This document shows, piece by piece, positions 44,901 to 58,470 of a stretch of 64,000 nucleotides of DNA; the stretch's first letter is position 1, and the number at the start of each line of letters is the position of its first letter. Position numbers and translations under genes: made by a program. This DNA is from Glebionis coronaria (taxonomy: Eukaryota; Streptophyta; Magnoliopsida; Asterales; Asteraceae): the NCBI GenBank assembly GCA_025667525.1, contig CM046874.1:663976963-664040962 (forward strand). The letters are read 5' to 3'. Below the pieces are notes generated by a model, which saw nothing but the letters and a program-made list of their open reading frames with translations, had not been told where the DNA came from and did not search any database.

Positions 44901-46009
44901 TAGGCTTGTTAAGTCATTGTATGGCTTAAAGCAAGCTCCAAAACAATGGCATCAAAAGTTTGATCACGGCATGCTAGAGGGTGGATTCAAAATTAATGAA
45001 TGCGACAAGTGTGTTTATGTCAAAGACACAAATAGTGGATATGTAATCTTGTGTATTTATGTCAATGATATGCTTATCGTTGGCACTAACGACAAGATGA
45101 TCAAGTCTACTAAAGACATGTTGAAATCAAAGTTTGACATGAAAGATATGGGTTTGGCTGATGTGATCCTTGGAATAAAGATCATACGAACTCAAAGTGG
45201 ACTTGCATTAAGTCAAGCACATTACGTGGAAAAAATTCTTAATACTCATAATGCGGGGGATTCCGGCCTAGCTAGAACTCTAATTGACACCAGTTTGCAT
45301 CTATCTAAAAATAGAGGCGCATGTGTTGCCCAATTAGAGTATTCAAGAATTATTGGCATGTTAATGTATTTGATGACATGTACCCGACCTGACTTAGCAT
45401 ATGCTGTTAGCAGGCTGAGTAGATATACTAGTAATACAAGTGATGCACATTGGAAATCTATGACTAGGGTACTTCATTATTTGAGATACAGTCGTGAATG
45501 GACTGAATTATGCTATATATCCATCTGTTATTGAAGGATACAGTGATGCAAATTAATTATCTGACCTAAAGGATTCTAGATCGACCAGTGGATATGTGTT
45601 TACACTGGGAGGGGCCGCTATATATTGGAAGTCTTCTAAGCAAACTGTAATAGCTAAGTCTATGATGGAATCAGAATTGATCGCGTTAGATAAATGCGGA
45701 GAAGAGGCGGAATGGCTACGTCAATTCGTAGAGGACATACCCAGGTGGCCTAAACCAATAACGACCATTAGTATACATTGTGATAGTCAATCGGCAATTG
45801 GCAGAGCTCATAGCACAATGTATAATGGAAAGTCTAGACATATCCGTCGTCGACATAATTCGGTACGAAAACTACTCTCAATAGGATTTATCTCAATTGA
45901 CTATGTGAAGTCAAAGGATAACATTGCGGATCCGCTTACGAAAGGCTTAAGCAGAGAGTTAGTTAGTAAGTCTTATAAAGGAATGGGACTAAAGCCCTTG
46001 AATGAATGA
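41981..46009 (+). pseudogene. Copia gag-pol, copy 1
   Basis: The Gag ORF (41981-43258) has a UBN2-type capsid region, a zinc knuckle at residues 283-296 damaged as [14 protein letters not shown] (second Cys is Tyr), and protease WWVDTGA at about 341-347. A TAG at 43256 ends it. Pol continues in pieces. Integrase is at 43389-44087, with HTDICDLKS and SPQQNGIAERKN. The next piece, 44039-44572, is linker and RT start. RT is at 44851-45534, where the catalytic YVDD is YVND. RNase H is at 45596-46009, with [20 protein letters not shown] and the tail LKPLNE. Stops at 44570, about 44660 and 45554 plus several frameshifts make it dead. Confidence 0.88.
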
Positions 46010-46609
46010 GTTTCTATGAAGGAAAACCTAACCCAGTTGACTGGAGATCCCAAGATCTGGGTTAAATAGGACAACCTAATCATAGAAATGTGGGGAAGTC
46101 ACGTCAATGTGAGGAGTTACTTAATACAGGAACTTTCCTAGTCCATTCATAAAACAATGTGACTTGTTGAGAGGTTAAACATATGGCTTAATGATTCACG
46201 ATGAATTCATAAAGCATAATGATTCAAGATGAAATCATAAAACATATGTTTTTAATGATTCAAGATGAAATCACCTATGTGAGAGAGAAGTGGGGTCGCT
46301 TCGAAGGAAATTGTAGGGGCGCAATTTCTAAGAGCTCTTGCAGAACCAGGCGAGTGTTCATGACCATAACGAACACGACTATGAGGACTTGACAAGGTCA
46401 GGGAGAGTCTTGTGTGAGTGTGTATTGTCATCTACGTAAACAGAGGCTGAGTTCAAGGACATCGCGTCTACTCAAATCTAGGAGACTAAGTGCATCTCAC
46501 AAGGGAGGGTTCAAAGGGTTACACCTACCTATCCTATGCAGGACTTAACCGCAGAAATTTTGCCGAAACTTTCGTGTGTTTTCGACCGATTCCCATTCAT
46601 GTGGGGGAT
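46010..46609 (+). other. Copia 3' untranslated region, copy 1
   Basis: 600 bp with three imperfect repeats of AATGATTCAAGATGAAATCA around 46190-46275, ending in the polypurine tract GTGGGGGAT (46601-46609) at the next LTR. Confidence 0.7.
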
Positions 46610-47628
46610 TGTTGGAAAATGTTTTGCAAAATATGGTTTTTGCAATACTTTGGACATATTTTTATATATGTATTTGTTATATATATTCGTAGTACTTAGT
46701 AGCTTTGCGTTCTCATCGAAGAGAGCTTCGCAACGAGCTAAAGTATGTCCAATACGGAGTTAATATGAATGAGATATCGTGTCTCAAAGTGAGTCACGTG
46801 AAACACAATATTTGGAAAATATTTTGTCCCACATCGCTTGAAACATGAAGTGAAAACATGTTTATAAGGAAATCTTAGTTTCTACCCAACAATATTCATT
46901 TGTAGGTTTTTACTCCCACGCCTACGCGCGCGCAGGGGGGGTTCAGAAAGTGAGATTTCCAGGCTAAAAACGGGTTCGAAGCTACTGAACTTGTGCACGA
47001 GCGCGCGACATGCGGACACGAATGCAACTCTGAAAACTAGCTTGGGTGCGGGCAGATATCGGTATCTTTTTTGCTGCAAATTCGAGTTTTGTTTCCAGAA
47101 AATTGTGTACATATATTTAAGATATAGATATAGACTTTCTTAGTAAGTCATGACAAAATTTTCCTGTGTTTGTAAAATATATGCAAATCGTGTTTATTTT
47201 TAACAGATTTGTATGTCTGATTATTTTAGAAGCATATATTCTGTCTTGGTGACAAAGACATGAATTAGCTATAAAATAAACCATTCTCATTCAGTTTTCG
47301 AGATCAGAAAAACGCAGCTTTTTCCTTACTCCATTATCAGACAGTTTTCCAGCAGCTCGACGATCAGAAACACGCAAGGCCTTCGTGATATTTTAGGCAA
47401 GTTTGTTAAGTCTGGCTGTACAACAGCTTTGGACGTTGTACCCTGGGAAACAGACGACGAATCTGTTTTAAGGGAAGCGTGTTAAACACGTGCCTCGTCT
47501 TAGTTTTACTGCTTTCTTCATTATGTTAATTACTTTCTGTCATTTAAATTCTGTCAATTTATTTTCTGTTATTTTATTGTAAATTTGATTTTATAATAAA
47601 AGTGTACATCGTTTCCTACAATCTTAAA
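46610..47628 (+). repeat. Copia array LTR 2 (3' end approximate)
   Basis: Shared between copies 1 and 2. It carries the extra TTCTGTCTTGGTGACAAAG-type segment (about 47238) that LTR 3 also has and LTR 1 lacks. Confidence 0.6.
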
Positions 47629-48001
47629 ACATATTCTGTTTAACTGAATTAAAACTATTATTAAATCGGATTAATAATTTTTATCAGATTTATTATAAAC
47701 TGTTTCTGCCGAAACTAGGATTGAGATTCACTGGAAATCAGTTTTAGTTTTACAGATTTTAATTAACAGATCTATAACGTTTTTTATTAAGCAGTTGTTC
47801 TTATCAGTTTATATTGAAACCAAGATTGTGTTTCTGTTAAACTGATATATTTGATAATTGCATCTGATTTATTGAAACCAAGATTGAGTTTGTTTGAAGC
47901 AGATTCACTATAAGTATATAAAGATCACGATTGAATTTCTTATATACAGATTTTAACAGTTGTCTAACTGTTTGTGTTTTGATCTTGTTTGATCTTTTAG
48001 A

Positions 48002-51000
48002 ATGTCTACTAGCACTCCTGAAACTCCTGCAACTACTACTGTGAAAGTAACTGTTGCGCCAGTTACCCACATAGTTGCTAATCATGCTGAAAAACCAGAA
48101 AAATTCAATGGACATAATTTTAAGAGGTGGCAGAAGAAGATGTTATTCTATCTCATTACTTTGAACCTTGCGAAGTTCTTAAAGGAGACTGTACCTCATG
48201 TGGAACCTCCTAAATAAGGTGTACCCGAAAATCAACAAGCCGTGCAAGTTGTTGAAGCGTGGAAAGATTCAGACTTCTTGTGTCATAACTATATTCTGAA
48301 TGGTTTGGTGGACTCTTGGTACAATGTGTACTGCAAAACTAAGACTGCCAAAGAATTATGGGAGTCGTTGAAACACAAGTACAAAACCGAGGATGCTGGT
48401 ACAAAGAAGTTCGTGGTAGCTCGTTTTTTGGATTACGAGATGGTTGATTCAAAGAGTGTGATAACTCAGGTTCAAGATCTGCAGGTTTTGCTACACGACA
48501 TTCATGCTGAGGGTATGACTTTGAGTGAAACTTTTCAAGTTGCTGCTATCATTGAAAAGTTACCTCCAAGCTGGGTAGAATTTAAAAACTACTTGAATTA
48601 AAGCGAAAGGAGATGACTGTTGAACACTTGGTTGTTCGTCTTCGTATTGAAGAGGACAACAAGCTGGCTCAAAAAAACACTTATACACCTGATTCTGCCA
48701 AGGCAAATATGGTTGAGCATGGTTCGTCTTCTTCAAAGTCTAAAGGCAAGATCTTTGGCAAAGGGAAGAATGACAAGAAGAGCAAAGGGAAGTCTGAGTA
48801 CCTTTCTCCTAAAGGTGGAATTGCAAAGCAGAAGTTCCAAGGAAATTGCTTCAACTGTGACAAGCCAGGTCATCGTGGTGCTAATTGCAAAGCGCCAAAG
48901 CGGGTGACTCCACGTGAGGCTAATATGGTGAATGATAATGTGGAAATGACTGCTATGGTGTTTGATGTCGTTACCATGATCTCTGAAGTTAACCTGGTAG
49001 GTTCTAATAATAATGATTGGTGGGTTGATACTGGGGCAACCCGCCATATGTGTGATGACAAGAGTATGTTTCACTCTTTCAGAGCGGTTGACAATGGAGA
49101 GAAGCTGTACATGGGCAACTCTGCAACTACTGATATCAAGGGCGAAGGAGATGTTATTTTGAAGATGACATCTGAGAAAGAGCTCAAGTTGACTAAAGTC
49201 TTGTATGTTCCGGAGATTCGTAAGAATCTTGTGTCCGGATAGCTTTTGAATAAGTTTGATTTTCGTCTTGTTTTTTAGTCTGATAAAGTTGTACTTTCTA
49301 AGAATCAAATGTATGTTGGTAAAGGGTATGCCCTAAATGGTATGTTTAAGCTCAATGTAATAGTTGTTAAGAATGCTATCAATAAAATGAATTCTTTTTC
49401 TTACTTGATTGAGTCTTCTAATGTGTGGCATGGCCGTCTTGGACATGTTAATTTTAATTCAATGCGTCGTTTGATTAAATTTAATGGCATACCAAATTTT
49501 CATATTGATTCAAATTATAAGTGTGAAACTTGTGTCGAAGCCAAACTTACAAGATCATCTTTCAAATCGGTTGAACGAAAAACCGAACCACTTGATATGA
49601 TACACACAGACATATGTGATTTGAAATCACTACCCACAAAAGGTGGCAATAAGTACTTCATCACGTTTATTGATGATTGCACAAAGTACTGCTACGTTTA
49701 CTTGTTGAAATGTAAAGATGAAGCTATACACAAGTTTGTTCTATATAAAACCGAAGTTGAGAATCAACTTGGTAGGAAAATCAAGGTTGTACGAAGTGAC
49801 AGAGGAGGTGAATATGTGTCTCCTTTTGCTGATCTATGTGCGAAACATGGAATTAGACACGAGTTTACTACTCCTTATTCACCTCAGCAAAACGGTATTG
49901 CCGAAACGAAGAACCGTACCTTAAAAGAAATGGTTAATGCCATGTTGTTAAGTTCTGGTTTGAGCCGGGACATGTGGGGGGAAGCCATTCTAACGACTGC
50001 TTATCTTTTAAACAAGATATCTCATAAGGATAAAGAGGAAACCCCATATGAACTATGAATGGGAAGAAAACCATCATACCAGTACTTACGAGTGTGGGGG
50101 TGTCTAGCCGAGGTAGTTGTGCCGACACCTAAGGCCCAAACGATTGGACCTAAATCTGTGGATTGTATATTTATTGGATATGCTAAGAATAGCAGTGCGT
50201 ATCGTTTCCTTGTACATGATTCAAAAATCCAGATATACACAAGAACACAGTTATGGAATCAAGGAATGCGTCCTTATTTGAAAACATATTTCCTTGTTTA
50301 AAGAATGAAAATGGAAGCACATCTAGAATAGATGATGCAGTTGTCCAAGATAAGAGACAACGAGATGATAATGATCTCCAAGATGAGAGACAAGATCAAC
50401 CCGAGGAAGAAGAGGTTGAACCTAGAAGAAGCAAACAGGCGAGAACCGAGAAATCATTTGGACCCGATTTTGTCTCTTTTATGGTAGAAAAAAAAACCCA
50501 CTTCTTATCAAGAAGCTATTAATTGCTCGGAAGGGCCTCGATGGAAAGAAGCGATTAATAGTGAAATAGAGTCTATTTTACAAAATCATACTTGGGAGCT
50601 CGTGGATTTACCTCCTGGTTGTAAACCACTAGCCTATAAATGGATCTTTAAGAAGAAGATGAAAGCTGATGGCACCATTGATATGTACAAAGCAAGATTG
50701 GTGATCAAAGGTTTTAGACAACGTGAAGGTATAGATTACTTTGATACTTATTCGCCTGTTACGCGAATAACTTCTATTAGGATGATTCTTGCTATTGTCG
50801 CATTAAGAAATTTAGAAGTTCACTAAATGGATGTGAAAATGACTTTTCTAAATGGAGATTTAGAAGAAGAAATATACATGAACCAACCTGAGGGTTTCAT
50901 GGCTCCTGGACAAGAGAGAAAAGTTTGTAGGCTTGTTAAGTCATTGTATGGCTTAAAGCAAGCTCCAAAACATTGGCATCAAAAGTTTGATCACGCCATG

Positions 51001-52037
51001 CTAGAGGGTGGATTCAAAATTAATGAATGCGACAAGTGTGTTTATGTCAAAGACAGAAATAGTGGATACGTAATCTTGTGTCTTTATGTCGATGATATGT
51101 TTATCGTTGGCAGTAACGACAAGATGATCAAGTCTACTAAAGACATGTTGAAATCAAAGTTTGACAAGAAAGATATGGGTTTGGCTGATGTGATCCTTGG
51201 AATAAAGATCATACGAACTCAAAGTGGACTTGCATTAAGTCAAGCACGTTACGTGGACAAAATTCTTAATACTCATAATGCGGGGGATTTCGGCCTAGCT
51301 AGAACTCCAATTGACACCAGTTTGCATCTATCTAAAAATAGAGGCGCATGTGTTACCCAATTAGAGTATTTAAGAATTATTGGCATGTTAATGTATTTGA
51401 TGACATGTACCCGACCTGACTTAGCATATGCTGTTAGCAGGATGAGTAGATATACTAGTAATCCAAGTGATGCACATTGGAAAGCTATGACTAGGGTACT
51501 TCATTATTTGAGATACAGTCGTGATTATGGACTGAATTATGATAGATATCCATCGTTTATTGAAGGATACAGTGATGCAAATTAGATATCTAACCTAAAG
51601 GATTCTAGATCGACCAGTGGATATGTGTTTACACTGGGAGGGGCCGCTATATCTTGGAAGTCTTCCAAGCAAACTGTAATAGCTAAGTCTACGATGGAAT
51701 CAGAATTTTTCGCGTTAGATAAATGCGGAGAAGAGGCGGAATGGCTACGTCAATTCGAAGAGGACCTATCCAGGTGGCCTAAACCGGTAACGACCATTAG
51801 TATACATTGTGATAGTCAATCGGCAATTGGCAGAGCTCATAGCATAATGTATAATGGAAAGTCTAGACATATCCGTCGTCGACATAATTCGGTATGACAA
51901 CTACTCTCAACAGGAGTTATCTCAATTGACTATGTGAAGTCAAAGGATAACATTACGGATCCGCTTACGAAAGGCTTAAGCAGAGAGTTAGTTAGTAAGT
52001 CGTCTAAAGGAATGGGACTAAAGCCCTTGAAGGAATG
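48002..52037 (+). pseudogene. Copia gag-pol, copy 2
   Basis: Same order of domains as copy 1. The zinc knuckle is intact here ([14 protein letters not shown]). Protease is [12 protein letters not shown]. Integrase at 49309-50058 has WHGRLGHVNF, CETCVEAK and HTDICD. RT at 50602-51585 has a good YVDDM. RNase H begins at 51625. Broken by stops at 48215, 48599, 49240, 49276, 50056 (TGA), 50824, 51583 and 51895, and by frameshifts near 50225 and 50495 (A-run). Confidence 0.88.
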
Positions 52038-52630
52038 AGTTTCTATGAATAAAAACCTAACCCATTTGACTTGAGATCTCAAGATCTGGGTTAAATAGGA
52101 CAACCTAATCATAGAAATGTGGGGGAAGTCACGTCAATGTGAGGAGTTACTTAATACATGAACTTTCCTAGTCCATTCATAGAACAATGTGACTTGTTGA
52201 GAGGTTAAACATATGGCTTAATGATTCAGGATGAAGTCATAAAGCATAATGATTCAAGATGAAATCATAAAACATATGATTCAAGATGAAATCACCTATG
52301 TGAGAGAGAAGTGGGGTCGTTTCGAAGGAAATTATAGGAGAGCAATTTCTAAGAGCTCTTGCAGAACCAGGCGAGTGTTCATGACCATAACGAACACGAC
52401 TATGAGGACTTGACAAGGTCAGGGAGAGTCTTGTGTGAGTGTGTATTGTCGTCTACGTAAACAAAGGCTGAGTTCAAGGACATCGCGTCTACTCAGATCT
52501 TGGAGACTAAGTGCATCTCACAAGGGAAGGTTCAAAGGGTTACACCTACCTATCGAATGCAGGACTTAACCGCAAAAATTTTCCCGAAACTTTCGTGTGT
52601 TTTCGACCGATTCCCATTCATATGGGGGAT
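52038..52630 (+). other. Copia 3' untranslated region, copy 2
   Basis: As for copy 1, slightly shorter in the AATGATTCAAGATG repeat (about 52220-52290). Ends in TATGGGGGAT. Confidence 0.7.
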
Positions 52631-53648
52631 TGTTGGAAAATGTTTTGCAAAATATGGTTTTTGCAATACTTTGGACATAATTTTATATATGTATATGTTA
52701 TATATATTCGTAGTACTTAGTAGCTTTGCGTTCTCCTCGAAGAGAGCTTCGCAACGAGCTAAAGTATGTCTAATATGAAGTTAATATGACTGAGATATCG
52801 TGTCTCAAAGTGAGTCACGTGAAACACAATATTTGGAAAATATTTTGTCCCACATCGCTTGAAACATGAAGTGAAAACATGTTTATAAGAAAATCCTAGT
52901 TTCTACCATACAATATTCATTTGTGGGTTTTTACTCCCACGCCTACGCGCACGCAGGGGGGGGGTGCTGAAAGTGAGATTTCTAGGCTAAAAACGGGTTC
53001 GAAGCTACTGAACTTGTGCACGAGCGCGCGACCTGTGGACACGAATGCAGCTCCGAAAACTAGCTTGGGTGCGGGCAGATTTCAGTATCTTTTTTGCTGC
53101 AAATTCGATTTTTGTTTCTAGAAAAATATGTACATCTTTAAGGAATAGATATATACTTTCTTATTAAGTCATGACAGAATTTTCATGTGTTTGTAAAATA
53201 TATGCAAATCGTGTTTATTTTTAACAGATTTGTATGTCTGATTATTTTAGAAGCATATATTCTGTTTTGGTGACCAAGACATGAAATAGCTATAAAATAA
53301 ACCATTCTCATTCAGTTTTTGAGATCAGAAAAACGCAGCTTTTTCCTTACTCCATTATTAGACAGTTTTCCAACAACTCGACGATCAGAAACACGCAAGG
53401 CTTTCGTGATGTTTCAGGCAAGTTTGTTAAGTCCGGCTGTACAACAGCTTTGGACGTTGTACCCTGGGAAACAGACGGCGAATCTGTTTTAAGGGAAGCG
53501 TTTTAAACACGTGCCTCGTCTTAGTTTTACTGATTTCTTCATTATGTTAATTACTTTCTGTCATTTAAATTCTGTCAATTTAATTTCTGTTATTTTATTG
53601 TAAATTCGATTTTATAATAAAAGTGTACACCGTTTCCTATAATCTTAA
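52631..53648 (+). repeat. Copia array LTR 3 (3' end approximate)
   Basis: Shared between copies 2 and 3; closest to LTR 2. Confidence 0.6.
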
Positions 53649-54023
53649 AACAAATTCTGTTTAACAGAATTAAAACTATTATTAAATCGGATGAATAATT
53701 TTTATCATATTTATTATAAACTGTTTCTGCCGAAACCAGGATTGAGATTTACTAGAAACCAGTTTTAATTTTACAGATTTTAATTAACAGATCTCTAACG
53801 TTTTTTATTAAGCAGTTGTTCTTATCAGTTTATATTGAAACCAAGATTGTGTTTCTGTTAAACTGATATATTTGATAATTGCATCTGATTCATTAAAACC
53901 AAGATTGAGTTTCTTTGAAGCAGATCCACTATAAGTATATAGAGATCACGATTGAATTTCTTATATACAGATTTATAACAGTTGTCTAACTGTTTGAGTT
54001 TTGATCTTATTTGATCTTTCAGA

Positions 54024-57000
54024 ATGTCTACTAGCACTCCTGAAACTCCTGTAACTACTACTGTGAAAGTAACTGATGCGCCAGTTACCCACACAGTTGC
54101 TAATCATGCTGAAAAACCAGAAAAAATCAATGGACTGAATTTTAAGAGGTGGCAGAAGAAGATGTTCTTCTATCTCACTACTTTGAACCTTGTGAAGTTC
54201 TTAAAGGAGACTGTACCTCAGGTGGAACCTCCTAAAGAAGGTGTACCCGAAAATCAACAAGCCGTGCAAGCTGTTGAAGCATGGAAACATTCAGACTTCT
54301 TGTGTCACAACTATATTCTGAATGGTTTGGTGGACTCTTTGTACAATGTGTACTGCAAGACTAAGACTGCCAAAGAATTATGGGAGTCGTTGGAACGCAA
54401 GTACAAAACCGAGGATGCTGGTACAAAGAAGTTCGTGGTAGCTCGTTTTTTGGATTACAAGATGGTTGATTCAAAGAGTGTGATAACTCAGGTTCAAGAT
54501 CTGCAGGTTTTGCTACACAACATTCATGCTGAGGGTATGACTTTGAGTGAAACTTTTCAAGTTGCTGCTATCATTGAAAAGTTACCTCCAAGCTGGGTAG
54601 AATTTAAAAACTACTTGAATCATAAGCGAAAGGAGATGACTGTTGAAGACTTGGTTGTTCGTCTTCGTATTGAAGAGGACAACAAGCTGGCTCAGAAAAA
54701 TACTTATACACCTTATTCTACCAAGGCAAATATGGTTGAGCATGGTTCGTCTTCTTCAAAGTCTAAAGGCAAGAGCTTTGGCAAAGGGAAGAATGACAAG
54801 AAGAGCAAAGGGAAGTCTGAGTACCTTTCTCCTAAAGGTGGAATTGCAAAGCAGAAGTTCCAAGGAAATTGCTTCAACTGTGACAAGCCAGGTCATCGTG
54901 CTGCTAATTACAAAGCGCCAAAGCGGGTGACTCCACGCGAGGCTAATATGGTGAATGATAATGTGGACATGATTGCTATGGTGTCTGATTTTGTTACCAT
55001 GATCTCTGAAGTTAACCTGGTAGGTTCTAATAATAATGATTGGTGGGTTGATACTGGGGCAAACCGTCATGGTGTATGCTGACAAGAGTATGTTTTACTC
55101 TTTCAGAGTGGTTGACAATGGAGATAAGTTGTACATGGGCAACTCTGCAACTGCTGATATCAAGGGAGAAGAAGTTGTTATTTTGAAGATGACATCCGAG
55201 AAAGAGCTCAAGTTGACTAAAGTCTTGTATGTTCTGGAGATTCGTAAGAATCTTGTGTTCGGATGGCCTTTGAATAAGTTTGGTTTTCGTCTTGTTTTTT
55301 AGTCTGATAAAGTTGTACTTTCTAAGAATCAAATGTATGTTAGTAAAGGGTATGCCCCGAATGATATGTTTAAGCTCAATGTAATAGTTGTTAAGAATGC
55401 TATCAATAAAATGAATTCTTCTGCTTACTTGATTGAGTCTTCTAATGTGTGGCATGGCCGTCTTGGACATGTTAATTTTAATTCAATGCGTCGTTTGATT
55501 AAATTTAATGGCATACCAAATTTTCATATTGATTCAAATTATAAGTGTGAAACTTATGTCGAAGCCAAACTTACAAGATCATCTTTCAAATCGGTTGAAC
55601 GAAAAACCTAACCACTTGATATGATACACACAGACATATGTGATTTGAAATCACTACCCACAAGAGGTGGCAATAAGTACTTCATCACGTTTATTGATGA
55701 TTTCACAAAGTACTACTATGTTTACTTGTTGAAAAGTAAAGATGAAGCTATAGACAAGTTTGTTCTATATAAACCGAAGTTGAGAATCAACTTGGTAGGA
55801 AAATCAAGGTTGTACGAAGTGATAGAGGAGGTGAATATGTGTTTCCTTTTGCTGATCTATGTGCGAAACATGGAATTAGACACGAGTTTACCGCTCCTTA
55901 TTCACCTCAGCAAAACGGTATTGCCGAAAGGAAGAACCGTACCTTGAAAGAAATGGTTAATGCCATGTTGTTAAGTTCTGGTTTGAGCCGGGACATGTGG
56001 GGGGAAGCCATTCTAACGACTACTTATCTTTTAAACAAGATACCTCGTAAGGATAAAGAGGAAACCCCATATGAACTATAGATGGGAAGAAAACCATTAT
56101 ACCAGTACTTACGAGTGTGGGGGTGTCTAGCCAAGGTAGTTGTGCCGACACCTAAGGCCCAAACGATTGGACCTAAATCTGTGGATCGTATATTTATTGG
56201 ATATGCTAAGAATAGCAGTGCGTATCGTTTCCTTGTACATGATTCGAAAAATCCAGATATACACAAGAACACAGTTATGGAATCAAGGAATGCGTCCTTC
56301 TTTGAAAACATATTTCCTTGTTTAAAGAATGAAATGGAAGCACATCTAGAATAGATGATGCAGTTGTCCATGATAAGAGACAACGAGATGTTAATGATCT
56401 CCGGATGAGAGACAAGATCAACCCGAGGAAGAAGAGGTTGAACCTAGAAGAAGCAAACGGACGAGAACCGAGAAATCATTTGGACCCGATTTTGTCTCTT
56501 TTATGGTAGAAAATGAACCCACTTCTTATCATGAAGCTATTAATTCCTCGGAAGGGCCTCGATGGAAAGAAGCGATTAATAGTGAATTAGAGTCTATTTT
56601 ACAAAATCATACTTGGGAGCTCGTGGATTTACCTCCTGGTTGTAAACCACTAGCCTATAAATGGATCTTCAAGAATAAGATGAAAGGTGATGGCACCATT
56701 GATAAGTACAAAGCAAGATTGGTGATCAAAGGTTTTAGACAACGTGAAGGTCTAGATTACTTTGATACTTATTCGCATGTTACGCGAATAACTTCTATTA
56801 GGATGATTCTTGTTATTGTCGCATTAAGAAATTTAGAAATTCACCAAATGGATGTGAAAACGGCTTTTCTAAATGGAGATTTAGAAGAAGAAATATACAT
56901 GAACCAACCTGAGGGTTTCATGGCTCCTGGACAAGAGAGCAAAGTTTGTAGGCTTGTTAAGTCATTGTATGGCTTAAAGCAAGCTCCAAAACAATGGCAT

Positions 57001-58059
57001 AAAATGTTTGATCACGCCATGCTAGAGGGTGGATTCAAAATTAATGAATGCGACAAGTGTGTTTATGTCAAAGACACAAATAGTGGATATGTAATCTTGT
57101 GTCTATATGTCGATGATATGCTTATCGTTGGCAGTAACGACAAGATGATCAAGTCTACTAAAGACATGTTGAAATCAAAGTTTGACATGAAAGATATGGG
57201 TTTGGCTGATGTGATCCTTGGAATAAAGATCATACGAACTCAAAGTGGACTTACATTAAGTCAAACACATTACATGGACAAAATTCTTAATACTCATAAT
57301 GCGGGGGATTCCGGCCTAGCTAGAACTCCAATTGACACCAGTTTGCATCTATCTAAAAATAGAGGCACATGTGTTTCCCAATTAGAGTTTTCAAGAATTA
57401 TTGGCATGTTAATGTATTTGATGACATGTACCCGACCTGACTTAGCATATGCTGTTAGCAGGCTGAGTAGATATACTAGTAATCCAAGTGATGCACATTG
57501 GAAAGCTATGACTAGGGTACTTCATTATTTGAGATGCAGTCGTGATTATGGACTGAATTATGCTAGATATCCATCTGTTATTGAAGGATACAATGATGCA
57601 AATTAGATATCTGACCTAAAGGATTCTAGATCGACCAGTGGATATGTGTTTACACTAGGAGGGGTCGCTATATCTTGGAAGTCTTCCAAGCAAACTATAA
57701 TAGCTAAGTCTACGATGGAATCAGAATTTATCGCGTTAGATAAATGCGGAGAAGAGGCGAAATGGCTACGTCAATTCGTAGAGGACATACCCAGGTGGCC
57801 TAAACCGGTAACGACCATTAGTATACATTGTGATAGTCAATCGGCAATTGGCAGAGCTCATAGCACAATGTATAATGGAAAGTCTAGACATATCCGTCGT
57901 CGACATAATTCGGTACGACAGCTACTCTCAACAGGAGTTATCTCAACTGACTATGTGAAGTCAATGGATAACATTGCGGATCCGCTTACGAAAGGTTTAA
58001 GTAGAGAGTTAGTTAGTAAGTCGTCTAAAGGAATGGGACTAAAGCCCTTGAAGGAATGA
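54024..58059 (+). pseudogene. Copia gag-pol, copy 3
   Basis: The best preserved pol. Gag at 54024-55082 has the knuckle damaged at its last Cys (GHRAANYK). The protease region is broken by a frameshift near 55072. Integrase pieces lie at 55333-56081. The RT ORF at 56503-57606 (367 aa) is open across the whole RVT_2-type domain, with [42 protein letters not shown] and [11 protein letters not shown]. RNase H at 57646-58059 has [12 protein letters not shown] and the terminal [12 protein letters not shown]. Stops at 55300, 55608, 56079 and 57604, plus frameshifts near 55770 and 56335, make it a pseudogene. Confidence 0.88.
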
Positions 58060-58470
58060 GTTTCTATGAAGGAAAACCTAACCCAGTTGACTGGAGATCC
58101 CAAGATCTGGGTTAAATAGGATAACCTAATCATTGAAATGTGGGGGAAGTCACGTCAATGTGGGGAGTTACTTAATACATGAACTTTCCTAGTCCATTCA
58201 TAGAACAATGTGACTTGTTGAGAGGTTAAACATATGGCTTAATGATTTAGGTGAAATCATAAAGCATAATGATTCAAGAGGAAATCATAAAACATATGTT
58301 TTTAATGATTCAAGATGAAATCACCTATGTGAGAGAGAAGTGGGGTCGCTTCGAAGGAAATTGTAGGGGAGCAATTTCTAAGAGCTCTTACAAAACCAGG
58401 CGAGTGTTTATGACCGTAACGAACACGACTATGAGGACTTGACAAGGTCAGGGAGAGTCTTGTGTGAGTG
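58060..58470 (+). other. Copia 3' region, copy 3, truncated by insertion
   Basis: Matches 46010-46420. It stops at GTGTGAGTG (58470), where copies 1 and 2 continue TGTATTGTC. The remainder is presumably on the far side of the inserted gypsy element, outside the window. Confidence 0.75.

Larger units (their letters stand above)
40650..58470 (+). mobile_element. Tandem array of three Ty1/copia retrotransposons sharing LTRs
   Basis: LTR starts at 40650, 46610 and 52631 (TGTTGGAA[T/A]ATGTTTTGCAAA), each followed by a leader and gag-pol at 41981, 48002 and 54024. Each copy ends in a TGGGGGAT polypurine tract that abuts the next LTR, so adjacent copies share one LTR. Copies differ by several percent with many private stops and frameshifts, so the array is old. 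The third copy is cut at 58470 by a gypsy element. The downstream LTR and the target duplication are outside the window. The LTR 3' end could not be fixed because no TGGTATCAGAGC-type PBS is seen. Confidence 0.85.
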
